This document shows, in pieces, positions 52,703-63,183 of a stretch of 64,000 nt of DNA. Position numbers and translations under genes: made by a program. Source of the stretch: Macrosoma leucophasiata. Its lineage: Eukaryota; Arthropoda; Insecta; Lepidoptera; Hedylidae. The stretch is from the NCBI GenBank assembly GCA_036365455.1, contig JAWQUS010000027.1:18960501-19024500 (forward strand), given 5' to 3'. The notes under the pieces were generated by a model. The model had not been told where the DNA came from and made no database searches. It was given only the letters and a program-made list of their open reading frames with translations. How positions within the stretch are numbered: position 1 is the first letter of the stretch; each line of letters starts with the position of its first letter.

Positions 52703-53165
52703 CGTCTGTCTGTCTGTTTGGCGGGGCTAATCTTGGGAACGGCTGGACCGATTTTGACGGGACTTTCATTGGCAGATAGCTTATGTTATAAGGAGTAACT
52801 TAGGCTACTTTTATACTAGCTGCGACCACGACTTCGTTCGGGTAGATACTGAACAATCATAAATTATCACGCGGGCGAAGTCTACCACCCCATTGGAATG
52901 ATTGACATTTTTTTATTTGACTGCCATTGTTCAGTTGACTGACTGCGGAAGAATTCTGCACGACTACTGGGCAATAGAGTCGTCAGATTCTACGCCTAAA
53001 CTCTCATTAATTCCTCAACCCTTGTCCTCCTTTAACCTCTAATCCTTAACAACACTTACATTTCATTTCATCGGAATACAACACACTAAATCTCTCATCT
53101 AGTCTATCACCAATCACTGTTACACCTAAGAATATTAGAATAAATACAAACACTTCGACACCCAT
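48430..53165 (-). CDS. Secreted lipase, pancreatic lipase / phospholipase A1 family, three exons
   Basis: Exons 53165-53060, 51273-50620 and 48641-48430 join in phase (T|GT gives Cys36, G|AC gives Asp254) to 323 residues, the usual size of insect neutral lipases. Residues 1-19 (MGVEVFVFILIFLGVTVIG) are a signal peptide, so the enzyme enters the secretory pathway. The nucleophile is Ser167 in GHSLGSH, the acid Asp195 in ALDPAGPCF, and the base His265 in AKCYHKACIRYW. Cys251 and Cys263 would close a lid of only 11 residues, as in phospholipase A1-type members. It should hydrolyse acyl esters of glycerides or phospholipids; the substrate is inferred, not shown. The ATG at 53165 was chosen because it starts the signal peptide; an upstream in-frame Met (53261) would hide it. 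Introns of about 1.8 and 2.0 kb hold MITE-B, repeat F, SINE 3 and the T1 array. No disabling mutation was seen. Confidence 0.92.
48763..49112 (+). mobile_element. SINE family 3 in lipase intron 2
   Basis: gagctcatggccccgtggct, then gcacgttaagccgtcggtcc and gcccggcagtggaacgctt, followed by an (ATT)n run. About 350 bp, antisense to the gene. Confidence 0.85.
49125..50570. repeat. Array of tRNA-like repeat T1 in lipase intron 2: four direct units plus one inverted
   Basis: Four units with spacing 307, 307 and 306 bp, followed without gap by one unit in opposite orientation (from about 50311). tRNA-like cores: 49159-49234, 49466-49541, 49773-49848 and 50079-50154 (minus), 50419-50494 (plus). Units are nearly identical, differing mainly in the length of a T run before aaagaaaaatgg, so the array expanded recently. 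Direct units run with the gene's sense strand. Confidence 0.92.
50419..50494 (+). ncRNA. tRNA-like core of T1 (representative; plus copy)
   Basis: 76 nt: acceptor-like arms ggcttcag/ctgaagtc, D-arm gctc-aattggaa-gagc, T-arm gcgag-ttcgagt-ctcgc, and intact A and B boxes for pol III. The anticodon arm is abnormal: ctgg/ccag closing a 9-base loop (or a 7-base loop ctagatt with an A-C mismatch). A working tRNA is therefore unlikely; a tRNA-derived SINE or pseudo-tRNA is more probable. Confidence 0.5.
50620..51273 (-). CDS. Lipase exon 2: alpha/beta-hydrolase core
   Basis: 654 nt between acceptor atttcacag and donor gtaaag. Contains YFYDFVNHVN, HLLVFTPGYKCF, YLVIIDHSAYTYE, KIHCVGHSLGSHIIGYAG (nucleophile elbow), ITALDPAGPCF (catalytic Asp) and HCNAGHLGTTSAIGDVDFFF, up to the first lid cysteine (PHCDE). 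Confidence 0.93.
51486..51778. mobile_element. Palindromic MITE-B in lipase intron 1
   Basis: catagagcaacaccgg at the left, gggccgcattgctctatg at the right. Immediate flanks gctatagc on both sides are themselves mirrored. Confidence 0.9.
51779..52539. other. Lipase intron 1, nothing recognised
   Basis: AT-rich, no further exon or catalogued repeat. Confidence 0.45.
52540..52890 (-). repeat. Interspersed repeat F (reversed) in lipase intron 1
   Basis: aaattggagtgtctgtttgt, a (GTCT)n tract at 52670-52716, tcttgggaacggctggaccg, and ending near agctgcgaccacgacttcg. Single-unit copy; compare 12868. Confidence 0.8.
53060..53165 (-). CDS. Lipase exon 1: signal peptide
   Basis: 106 nt from ATG to a consensus donor (aaat|gtaagt). 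Encodes the hydrophobic leader and DRLDERFSVLYSDEMK, ending in phase 1. Confidence 0.85.
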
Positions 53166-53643
53166 TTCATTACCATTGCGAATGTAAAGAGAAGTCAAGT
53201 TAAACAGGCGTTTTGGTTCCAAACTAACTAGACGACAATGATTAGCAAAATTGGGTTTCACTAGTGAGAAAGTTAGGGTAGTGTTACACGGAAAAATTAA
53301 TTAAGGATGTTTTGATATCGAAAATGAAGAATACAGTGACGACCTTAAGGGGAGAAAGGGATGAGGAGATGGGGAGGAGGAGACGGGGAAGATTTTATGG
53401 GTCTTGACGTCCCCAGAATCAATCACTTAATAATATGCAAAATAAGATCATGACCATTTCCAAAAGAGCAAACCCTCTAGTCAGAGATCACATCTAACCA
53501 GAAGGGATATTATGTCCCTATCTCGGTTGACATAATTTCGTAGTGCATTGCTGTTTTGTCGTAACGTGATGATCGCGATAATTTTAGGAGAACAGCAGTG
53601 TACTGCAAAGTTACTTTCGAATTGATGACCATTAGAGAATAAT
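53166..53643. promoter_or_regulatory. Region upstream of the lipase; no defined promoter element
   Basis: This is where the lipase promoter should lie, since the start codon is at 53165 on the minus strand. I see no convincing TATA box or initiator. 53280-53400 is purine-rich on the plus strand (gggatgaggagatggggagg). Confidence 0.25.
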
Positions 53644-54090
53644 GGCCTTATTGCACGACACGGTATTCAGGGTTCAGCAGAAAGGGTGGGCGTGGCCTCG
53701 CAGCGGGTTGCCGCTTTTTACACTATCCGGTCGACAGGGCCCTAACTCAGTCACAGTACAAATATGAACAGTATGGAGACTACGTACAAAACGTTGAAAA
53801 GGCACAATCACACAAACATGCCCATCAACAAGGCTCCTATGCGTTTCTCGCGGTGCTGCAGCTCCGAGTCACTCGCTACTCGAACATCGATGCGCATGTT
53901 TGTGTGAGTGTGCCGTTTTGAACGTTTTGTACGTGGTTTCCATACTGTTCATATTTGTACTGTGTGTAGTTAGGGCGTTAGGCTGACCGAGCCGCTCTGG
54001 TCGCCTTAATTAGGGATCCTAACTCCCTAAATGTTATTACACTACCCTGACCCTTGCTATCAGATCCTGAATACCGTGTCTTGTAATAAC
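53644..54090. mobile_element. Palindromic MITE-A, long copy
   Basis: ccttattgcacgacacgg to ccgtgtcttgtaataac, 447 bp, with the central acatgcccatcaac/catcgatgcgcatgt stem. Confidence 0.88.
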
Positions 54091-54225
54091 ATTGTAAGCC
54101 GGGCGAGCTTGTAGAAAAAATTGCAGGCCTCCACAGATACGCCGAGGTGTTAAATTATATGTGTCAAAAGCTCTCGCCACCTATTTTAAGGGATAAAAAC
54201 TAATTTGGTGATCATCTTACCTCTA

Positions 54226-54535
54226 CTCAGCCCGAGTAGTCTAGCGATAGCAGGCCACTACTTCGCTGGGGTCCTGGTTTCAATTCCCAGGTCAGGGGCT
54301 TTCAGAGACTACTGTGTGAAAAGTGCGAATTTCAGAATCGGATTTTTTCATTTTCTGGCAGTTTCCCAGTAGGTACCTCGGTGTTTGGTAATGTGCTCGG
54401 AGATGATAACAGGCTCGCCACCTGTTACATGTAATAGTACCGGCCAATCGACGATGTTTGCATGTATGCTCGTATGGTATACATTCACCTCTGCCTACCC
54501 CTTCGGGGAATACATGCGTGAAGTTACGTTAGGCA
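54226..54535 (+). mobile_element. SINE family 2, full-length copy that seeds the minisatellite
   Basis: Head gagtagtctagcgatagcagg and B-box-like ggtttcaattccc, body cagtttcccagtaggtacc, 3' end cctctgcctaccccttcgg...gcgtgaagttacg. The last 30 bp are the first bases of the repeated 127-bp unit. Confidence 0.82.
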
Positions 54536-55135
54536 CTTGTGTCAAGTTAAATCGTAAATCGTGTGAACTATGCTCTATACAAAAGTAGGCAGCGAAAAGA
54601 GATAAATGGTGAACTACATGACCTAAACTTCGGGGAATACATGCGTGAAGTTACGTTAGGCACTTGTGTCAAGTTAAATCGTAAATCGTGTGAACTATGC
54701 TCTATACAAAAGTAGGCAGCGAAAAGAGATAAATGGTGAACTACATGACCTAAACTTCGGGGAATACATGCGTGAAGTTACGTTAGGCACTTGTGTCAAG
54801 TTAAATCGTAAATCGTGTGAACTATGCTCTATACAAAAGTAGGCAGCGAAAAGAGATAAATGGTGAACTACATGACCTAAACTTCGGGGAATACATGCGT
54901 GAAGTTACGTTAGGCACTTGTGTCAAGTTAAATCGTAAATCGTGTGAACTATGCTCTGTACAAAAGTAGGCAGCGAAAAGAGATAAATGGTGAACTACAT
55001 GACCTAAACTTCGGGGAATACATGCGTGAAGTTACGTTAGGCACTTGTGTCAAGTTAAATCGTAAATCGTGTGAACTATGCTCTATACAAAAGTAGGCAG
55101 CGAAAAGAGATAAATGGTGAACTACATGACCTAAA
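54501..55135. repeat. Minisatellite: five 127-bp units
   Basis: Units start at 54501, 54628, 54755, 54882 and 55009 (cttcggggaatacatgcgtg) and end tgacctaaa. The only difference I find is one base in unit 4 (ctctgtaca for ctctataca, about 54958). No frame is conserved in a way that suggests coding. Confidence 0.97.
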
Positions 55136-55304
55136 CATAAATCATTATTATTGTTTTCTTATAAAACTTTTGAACAGTATTTTATTATCAGAGCAACGGT
55201 CGGTGCTCTAGTTTTTAATATGTATTGGTTTGTATGTCATGACTGTTCCATGTGAATGGCAAACAAGCCTATTAGGTATGTCGATATTGATAGTAAGTTT
55301 TTTT

Positions 55305-56003
55305 ATTTTAGCATGCAGTTCACATTGATGTTAAGTAACGACACCCACATAGAGACCAAAGGTCAAAAATGCAGATTCGTTGCCACACTTGCGACTTTAG
55401 TTGTTATGTCTCCATGATTTACATTTTACTGTTGGTAGAGCTCCAGTGACGGAGCTCGCAGGCGTAGGCACCACCGCATTACCTACCTACTACCAACCAT
55501 AACATACTTGCCGCTAAATGGCAGTAAAAATAAAATGTTTATTTATAAAATAGATCACAAAGAAGATAGACATGAAATTTCTTAACTATATAAAATAAGG
55601 GATGGTTTGTATTCGTACCTGAACTAGGTTGAACCTGTGTTTCAGGCGTGTGGCGTAGTGTTCAACACTATCGTGTTCCGGTCAGGTAATGTGCGGCCCT
55701 GTAATTTCCGGTACAGAGGCATAAGACTTTACGTGATAAATAGTGTAGTGTTTTGATATGTATGTTAGTCTGTAAGGTATTTATTCTATGGGCCTATTGT
55801 TTATCTTAAGTATTGTTGCCTGATTTCAATAAATAAATAAAAATAAATAAATTAATAATAACGCCTTAGGCCTCAGGAGTGGTAACGCATCTGCATCTTG
55901 ACCTCTGGTCTTTGTGTGGGTGTTTATAGGCTGCAGTCATTACTTAACTTGTCATCAATGTGAACTGCATGCCTATTTTCCAATTTCATAACATAAAAAA
56001 AAT
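55305..56003. repeat. S1 cluster: reversed fragment, then a full copy with two insertions
   Basis: 55310-55425 is a reversed S1 piece. 55429-56003 is a plus S1 copy (actgttggtagagctccag to the A run). It is split at about 55518-55655 by 140 bp of unknown DNA and at about 55728-55861 by a retroelement tail ending in (AAAT)n (tcaataaataaataaaa). Confidence 0.8.
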
Positions 56004-57009
56004 AGGAAGCTAAATTGATTTTATGCTGACTGAACCAGTACCGTTTTGTTTAGTATCATTAAATCAGGCTTGGGTGCGTAACAAAATGGGATATAAGTAG
56101 GACGGTTGCAGCAGTAAGACTTGTTTAAATTTTTGTCAAGATAGACACCAAAACACGTTACAAAATAAATTAGTTCTAAATACATAATTTTAATGTCACA
56201 ATCACGTAATCAAAACTTAAAACTACTCTTCAAGTTGCGACTTCGAATTACTTAATGTAATTTTGGTAGGTAGGAAGCGTAGCGCTGAACATTACCATTT
56301 AGCGGCAAGAAGAATACCTCAGCGGTGATGTCTTCGCCCGCGAACTCCGTCACTCTACCACCAGCATATTTATTCTGTTTACCACTTTCATATCTAAAAT
56401 ACCAACACCGAGGATCCACAACACGGCTACAGAAATATAACCTCAATTTAGTTGTGTTTTAGTGAATAATCACTTCCTTCTCTTTCACTTTGATTCAATA
56501 TCCAATTAAAATTACAGTCTCATATGAGCCTTTCACTAAATGTTGCATATTGCATAACTCATCCTAATGAGTTATCATTTGCTCGGATCAGTTTAGGAAT
56601 AAGTTTTATGTAGAACTATTGTACCTACCTCATAAATAGCAAAGCTGTATACCTGGTACCTTCATTGAGGTTCTATTAAGCACATCAATAATAAAGCAAT
56701 GATACCTACAATAATGCAGCAAAAGCGTAGGTACTTACCTACCAAAGTAAATTAAGAAATACTTTAATTTCATGCCTTTTTAGGGTTCACAAAAAGGGTC
56801 CTAAGGTTATAAAAACGGAACCCTACATTGCGCATGTCCCGACAACCACTTGCACACAGTAAGAGAATATGTATTGTTATACTCAACACATTAACAGGAT
56901 ATTATTATATAAAAGAAAACAAAAAATTGTTCTTCATTATAGTGGCCTTTAACTTTGTGGAGTTCCTACAGTGACGTGAGAAGAACACTTCTTTTCTTCA
57001 GAACTATAA
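56004..57009. other. AT-rich stretch with one S1 fragment
   Basis: 56262-56365 is the reversed first third of S1 (ccatttagcggcaag, ctctaccaccag). Elsewhere there is no exon or known repeat; 56770-56825 has a transposon-tail-like ttataaaaacggaaccct. Confidence 0.45.
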
Positions 57010-57300
57010 CTTTTTTTTATGTAATGGAAGTGGCAAACAAGCATGCAGTTTACATTGATGATAGAAATGACTGCAGCCTATAGACACCCACACAAAGACC
57101 AAGGTCAAAATGCAGATGCGTTACTACTCCTGAGGTCTAAGGTGTTATGCCTCTGTGCCGGAAATTACAGGACCGTACATTTCCACCTGACCGGAACATG
57201 ATAGTGCTGAACACTACCATTTAGCGGCAAGTATATTAGGTATTAGGTAATGCGGTGGTGCCTACGCCCGCGAGCTCCGTCACTGGAGCTCTACCACCAG
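57010..57300 (-). repeat. S1, full length (reversed)
   Basis: T run and gtaatggaagtggcaaac to gagctctaccaccag. A 6-bp word (attagg) is duplicated inside at 57235. Confidence 0.92.
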
Positions 57301-57639
57301 TAAATACCCAACTTTAATTATTTTAACATTTTCTCGAACGTATTTTGTTAGTAGAACCCTCAGATGTTAGGTACCATTATCTAACGAAGCTCAAAGTTGT
57401 ATTATGTGCATGGGCTTTGCGGGTTACGTTTCAATAGGTTCCGGGTTTGATTCCGCGTTCAATTTTAAACAATTCTATACGCAAACATAATGTGCTGAAC
57501 TTTCTACTGCCTATTCTCTATGACTATTTTTACTGAATAAAATGTATGACTCCACTTTAAAATAAAAGTGTAATTATGTACATTTTCTTTCTAGAAAAGG
57601 TATTTACTTACAGCTATGAAAGTTTTTGAACGAAAAATA

Positions 57640-57895
57640 AAACTCAACTTCCAGAAAATGGGAAAATCGCAATAAAACCAGAGATAAAGAATTTTACAGA
57701 GTTGTCTCTGCTTGCCCCCAATCCGGGAGGCATATTCAGCACTACAGCGTAGCAGAGTGAGATTCAAAGACCGCACTACGATTTTACTTTGATCGAAGTA
57801 CCTATGCTTAGAACTGACAAAACCCATACTGAACTGACAGTTCTAACTTATAAGCATACTTTGCTCTAAGAAAAGTCGTTTTGCGGTCTGTGAAT
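57640..57895. repeat. Reversed SINE-2 body joined to palindromic MITE-C
   Basis: 57645-57758 is the SINE 2 body in reverse (aacttccagaaaatggg, ccaatccgggagg). 57760-57895 is MITE-C (gattcaaagaccgcactacg ... gcggtctgtgaat). Confidence 0.7.
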
Positions 57896-58186
57896 AGTTA
57901 CAGTTATATTATTTTATAAATAGGTATAATGATATTGTACTCATACTCCTATAGATATTGAACATGTTTACTTCTTAGTAGTTATTTACTTGCACCGTAG
58001 TCTATAGTCTATACTATTTCTATACGTAAGAACCTTTAAGTGGCCCTCTGTTTTTATTCCTCTAATTTTGTTATATAGGTAGGTATGTCGTGTGCTGTAG
58101 GTTCTTCAAATAAAATAAATAGTTAATACCTATATTCATTGTGTAGGGCGACAGGTTTCTAGTCTAATACTTACTTGCTAAGAGTA
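57896..58186. other. AT-rich stretch, nothing recognised
   Basis: No exon or repeat seen. Confidence 0.4.
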
Positions 58187-58437
58187 TGTATCTTCACGCC
58201 AGGTCTCTAACGGGGTAGGCAGAGAGTGCAGAGCGCCAGATATCCCGGTCCTGACATACCTCTCGTGCCTCGTCTACTTTCATCATTCTCTTCATACATG
58301 CACGCCGATTCGTCAAACTTGACTCCACCATCAGACAGAACTCGACCTATTTGGTCATGGTAGGTCAGTCTTGGTCTTCATGGGCCTCTGCAACCATCCA
58401 CATTCGCATTGTATATCTGTTTAGTCATTCTGTGTAG
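58187..58437 (-). pseudogene. RTE-like LINE ORF2 end, third copy
   Basis: Reverse of the same 3' end as 38618 (tatcttcacgccaggtctct at the left; gcaaccatccacattcgcat near the right). A small deletion around 58310-58320 breaks the frame. Confidence 0.82.
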
Positions 58438-58885
58438 TCACTTGCTAAGAGATTCTCAGTAAATACCTATCTAATAATTATTGCCTAGATTCTGTTAACA
58501 CTATTTTAAATTGGATAAGTACTCCCAACATTGCGTGCTGGGGTGTCATAAACTGTCATTACATTGAGATAAAGCGTGAACTCAAAAACCGACGTCCCAA
58601 GACAATTTTGTAATACCACCTACTGCCTACACCTAATCCGTGGTTCGATATCCATCCTTATTGTCTCATAACAAAGTTCATTTCAAAGTAGTGGTTTATC
58701 AAAGACTATTTTCCGCAAACGCCACGCACTGTTTCCACAAAAAATTGTCAACATTACTCCAATTGGAGGTGTATAAAGGTAATTTTTTCACACATTCCTC
58801 TTGGCAATATCACTTTATATTAAGTAGATAATGTTTCGTAAAGATTAATTCGAAATGGTACCTGTCTGCTAGTTTTAGAGGCCGT
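58438..58885. other. AT-rich stretch, nothing recognised
   Basis: A 63-codon plus-strand frame at 58640 has no family features and no splice context. Confidence 0.35.
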
Positions 58886-59088
58886 AAGGTTTTATGACGC
58901 CGGACGCCGGACGCCGCCGGATTAGTGGAGGTGGGTGGTGGGTTAGTGAACCCACCACCCACCTCCACTAATCCGCATTGGAGCAGCGTGGTTGGAGTAA
59001 GCTCCAAGCCTCCCCCCAAAAAAGGGAGAGACTCGTGCCCAGCAGTGGGACGTAAAATGGGTTGCCATTATTGTTATTATAAAGTTTT
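58886..59088 (+). repeat. SINE family 3, 3' part, with a perfect inverted duplication
   Basis: Bases 58923-58972 form a perfect hairpin: ttagtggaggtgggtggtgg reads back as ccaccacccacctccactaa around ttagtgaa-like centre bases. Only the right arm corresponds to normal SINE 3 text (compare 18218). The element then continues normally to cccagcagtgggacgta. Confidence 0.85.
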
Positions 59089-59149
59089 TATACCTACTTA
59101 TATTCCGATACATCACTAACACTTGGTGGTTCAGTGATAGCTGGCATTT

Positions 59150-59250
59150 ACTTTTAAATCTGGATCCCAAATAGTGTCGGAGATCGAGCATGCAGTTCAC
59201 ATGCATGGTAACTGATGACAGCAGCCTTTAGGCATCTATACCGAAACCAG
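59150..59250 (-). repeat. S1 3' fragment
   Basis: gagcatgcagttcacatgca and gcagcctttaggcatctat, diverged and reversed. Confidence 0.55.
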
Positions 59251-59352
59251 TGGCTAAAGGCAATCGCCGCAATAAATTAACACTTACAACACTCTACAAA
59301 CAATTAAGCGAAATTTGCACCCCCACTAATAGCATAATAATATGTCATAATA

Positions 59353-60632
59353 GGTTGGGGGAAAAGTCTTTTCGCATTATGGTATGTATGAACTTGTAAT
59401 AAAATCTCTATGGCTGTAGTATTTGTATCTGGCTGGTTTTGGTATCATTGTAAGTTAAAATTTTAAAGAACATAATTCCAAATTCGAATTAGGCAAATGT
59501 GTGATTTTCATTTGTTTTTCGTACTGTCAAGATGAGTGAATCTAATGAAGAAATTCGATACATTTTAAAAGTTTACTTCAAAAAAGGTAAAAATGCAATG
59601 CAAGCCGCAAAAAAAAATTGCGTTGTTTATGGACCTAGTGCAGTGTCTGTGAGAGTAGCACAAATTTGGTTTAAGCGTTTTCAATCCGGAAATTTTGATG
59701 TCAAAGATGCACCTCACTCTGGTCGCCCTATTACGGATAAAATGGATGCCATTTTTGAAAAAGTGGAGCAAGATCGACATATCACTAGTTACGACGTAGC
59801 TGAAGAACTGAGAATTGATCACAAAACAGTTTTGGCGCATTTGAAAAAAGCTGGGTACAAAAAAAAGCTCGATATTTGGGTCCCTCACGAGCTCACTGAA
59901 AGAAACCTAATGAACCGTGTACTCATTTGTGATTCTTTATTACGACGTAATGAAACCGAATCATTTTTGAAGAAGCTGATAACTGGTGATGAAAAGTGGA
60001 TCACGTACGACAAGAACGTGCGAAAAAGGTCGTGGTCAAAGGCCGGTCAGGCTTCACAGACTGTGGCGAAATCCGGGTTAACTCGCAATAAGGTGATGTT
60101 GTGTGTGTGTGGTGGGATTGGAAGGGCATTATTCATTATGAGCTATTACCACCAGGCAGGACTATCGATTCTGAACTCTACTGCGAACAACTGATGAGAT
60201 GAAAGCAAGAAGTTGAGAGAAAGCGGCCGGAATTGATCAACAGAAGGGGTGTGGTGTTTCATCATGATAACGCTAGACCTTACAAATCTATAGCCACTCA
60301 GCAAAAATTAAGAGAGTTTGGCTGGGAGTTGTTAATGCATCCGCCGTATAGTCCTGACCTTGCACCTTCAGATTTCCATCTGTTTCGGTCTCTTCAGAAT
60401 TCTTTATGCAATGTTAGGTTAACATCACGAGAGGACTGCCAAATCCATTTGTCGCGGTATTTTGATGAGAAGTCGCAAAATTTTTATAGCAATGGGATCA
60501 TGTCCCTACCTACAAGATGGCAAAAGGTTATCGAACAAAATGGTACATACATACTTTAGTTAAATTTAAATAAACTGTATTAAAAAATGTTTTGAATTAT
60601 CTTAAAAAATGCGAAGAAACTTTTTCCCCAAC
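59353..60632 (+). mobile_element. mariner-family DNA transposon, 1280 bp
   Basis: Flanked by TA on both sides (59351-59352 and 60633-60634). The terminal inverted repeats are ggttgggggaaaagtctttt at the left and, in reverse complement, gttggggaaaaagtttcttc at the right. Length and layout match full mariner elements, with one transposase gene in the middle. Confidence 0.95.
59532..60559 (+). pseudogene. mariner transposase, damaged by a frameshift and a stop
   Basis: Begins MSESNEEIRYILKVYFKKGK, with two helix-turn-helix regions (about residues 10-110; the second includes SYDVAEELRIDHKTVLAHLK). Next come WVPHEL (a mariner signature near residue 118), TGDEKWITYD (first catalytic Asp), HHDNARPYKS (second) and YSPDLAPSDFHLF (third): a D,D34D enzyme. 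The reading frame changes at a GT run (60099-60112), which appears to have two extra bases. In the following frame a TGA occurs at 60200-60202, before the second Asp. The remaining frame is open to TAG at 60557-60559. Without these two lesions it would be about 340 residues, the normal size. Confidence 0.93.
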
Positions 60633-60722
60633 TACATAAGTGTCCCTGCCGCAACGTCCTCAGCCGAGGTAACTTTTTTGCTTAAGCTGGAGCCCCTTCT
60701 GCGCTCTCCGTTTGCCCGGGGA

Positions 60723-60967
60723 CATAGAGCAACACGGGCCACCGGCTCGGAAATACGTGTGACACACAATCACACTACAAAAATCTTCTATCACTACGAA
60801 ACTCACACCTTGACTCTAACAAAATACATAAACAATTTCACGCACACATTTAAATATTTAGGCGACAGGCATAGGACCATTTGATCTTGTACTTTGACAG
60901 AGGGGAAAGCCTGAATATGGCTACTCCCCTCCGGCCCGCCGCGGTCGGTAGCCCATGTTGCTCTATG
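60723..60967. mobile_element. Palindromic MITE-B, 245-bp copy
   Basis: catagagcaacacgggccac to gcccatgttgctctatg. The left gggagtagcca block is deleted. Confidence 0.88.
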
Positions 60968-61052
60968 TACACAGCACAAATATGTAGGTACCTATTTCTG
61001 TAATGTGTTTGACATTTTGACATTAACAATTTGAAAATTTGAACAATTTTTT

Positions 61053-61345
61053 ACTGGTGGTAGAGCTCCAGTGACGGAGCTCGCGGGCGTAGGCACCACC
61101 GCATTACCTAATATACTTGCCGCTAAATGGTAGTGTTCAACACTATCGTGTTCCGGTCAGGTGGTAATGTACGGCCCTGTAATTTCCGGCACAGAGGCAT
61201 AAGACCTTAGGCCTCAGGAGTGGTAACGCATCTGCATTTTGACCTTGGTCTTTGTGTGGGTGTCTATAGGCTGCAGTCATCACTTAACATCAATGTGAAC
61301 TGCATGCTTGTTTACCACTCCCATTACATAAAAAAAAAAAAAAAA
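61053..61345 (+). repeat. S1, full length
   Basis: actggtggtagagctccag to a 15-base A run. A good consensus-like copy. Confidence 0.93.
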
Positions 61346-61860
61346 CGTATAATTGTGTTGTTAAATGCATGGTAGTGTGTATAATGTTTTATTTATTGAT
61401 TTAATGTAAGTAGGTACTTTATATATTATTATTGGAAAATATTAGCGTTCTGCACTTCTCCTAGATAATAATATGAACTATTAGTGTGCCAAGTTTCATA
61501 CTCACGGAGTAGATCTATTCCGTGTTCATATTACTCCGTAGGCGCAATATTCCTAAAAAGGAGTTCTAAGTTTTTGCTTCATGTATTAATATTATATACC
61601 TACTAGTACTAGCTGACCCGGCAAACTTTGTATTGCCTCAGAATGAAATAATGTATCAAAGGTTTGATATACGGACTATTTGTATGGGAAAATGAAATTT
61701 TGGTTTTACTATTTCCCTTCAATTCCTTCATATTTTTCTTACTTTATAAACCTTTCCTGGACTTCCAAAAATCATTCAAAACCAAATGTATCCAAATCGG
61801 TCCAGCCGTTCTCGAGTTTTAGCGAGACTAACGAACAGCAATTGATTTTTATATAGATAG
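61346..61860 (+). repeat. AT-rich spacer, then the common ctagctgacccggc repeat
   Basis: 61607-61858 starts actagctgacccggcaaac and ends taacgaacagcaattgattt plus tatatagatag. It shares its head with 28580. I know this head as a widespread lepidopteran repeat but am unsure of its class. 61346-61606 shows nothing. Confidence 0.65.
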
Positions 61861-62229
61861 AAAGTAAAATAAATGATGATACAGTGAACCCCTGGTAATC
61901 CGGCCTCTGTCGCTTATTCGGAATAGTTACAAAAATATGAATATGTACATAAATCACGTCGATTACCTCACCTATTACAAAGTCTTAGACGAAATGTCGA
62001 TTTTATACCCAATTATTATAATAAACATAAAAATGGTAATCATTGACACGGTCACACGAACGTGTTAAGATCTATGCAGACAAGACCAATTTGCTAAAAT
62101 GTACCGCAGAAGCACAAAACTCAGTGAATTATTTGAATGCAAAGATTCGCGGCTGAACCATGACGAATCGCTAATAGGTGCAGAGTAAAAATTGTCTCTG
62201 TATATTTTAAATAGGTACTTAAGTTTTCT

Positions 62230-62471
62230 ACTGATAGTAGAGCATCAGTGACGAAGCTCGCGGGCGTTGGCACCACTGTATTACCTAATCTACTTGCCAA
62301 ACGGATTAAGCACTATCGTGTTCCGGTCAGGTGGTAATTTACGGCCCGGTAATTCTAGGCAACGCACCGCAGGTTTGGTTTCAGGTATGTAGGTATTTAT
62401 AGACTACATTGTTACCTGCTTATCATCAATGTAAACTGTTTGCTTATTCACCACTTCATGACATAAAAAAG
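62230..62471 (+). repeat. S1, degenerate copy
   Basis: ctgatagtagagcatcagtg to cttcatgacataaaaaa, with internal deletions. Confidence 0.8.
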
Positions 62472-63183
62472 TAGATAGGTACTCATCGAAAGGAGGCTTT
62501 AACGTTAAATAGCGTTCTTATAATAAATTTAAGAAAAGAGGCCGAATATCGGTTATTTGTCATATCAAAAAATAAATCTACTGTGATTAATCGGTTATCA
62601 TGTATAAATTACTCACTGATGTTTGAAATTGTGATGTAATATGACATATAGGCCGACAAATTAAAACATGTTGCGATATCTACCAAACTTCATTTTCGTT
62701 ATATAAACATACCTAACTAGTTGTGATCCATAGTTTCATCTGCGCTTTTAAACTACCTATTTCTTAATAAAAAAATAAAAAATTGTGTAGATGTAGGTAT
62801 ATAAGATGCAGTCATCACTTAAGATCAATGTGAACAGCATGCTTGCTTTTGCCACCTTTGTTAGATACATTAAAAACCCTAACTAGAAACGGTTGCAAAA
62901 CGGGTAAAGCTATTTACGTTGAAGCGCTCATAATCTTGTTTTTTTTTTGTTTATACTCTTTACCCTTTACATTATAAGGGACCTCGTTTTCTTTTATTAT
63001 TATATACAATCTTTCTTTATCTTGTTTTTAGTGGTGAAGTCAGCATAGACCTTTATGAAGATGTTCTATGATGTATTGTACATAACTACCATAAGAGAGG
63101 AAGCGCGATGAAAATTGTTGACCTACACGGACATCCGCTCTATTGAGTTCTTCGACTAGATTTAACTCCGTAATTCTAATACT
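62472..63183. other. AT-rich stretch with one S1 scrap
   Basis: 62800-62870 matches the S1 3' end (agtcatcacttaagatcaat). No exon or RNA gene seen. Confidence 0.4.

Noticed and set aside
53166..53261. Upstream Met at 53261 as the lipase start
   Set aside because: It would place 32 polar residues before the signal peptide; the ATG at 53165 starts it directly.
54501..55135. CRISPR-like array
   Set aside because: The five units are head-to-tail copies with no variable spacers, and the genome is eukaryotic; it is a minisatellite.
58640..58831. 63-codon plus-strand frame
   Set aside because: No homology pattern, AT-rich, flanked by non-coding DNA.
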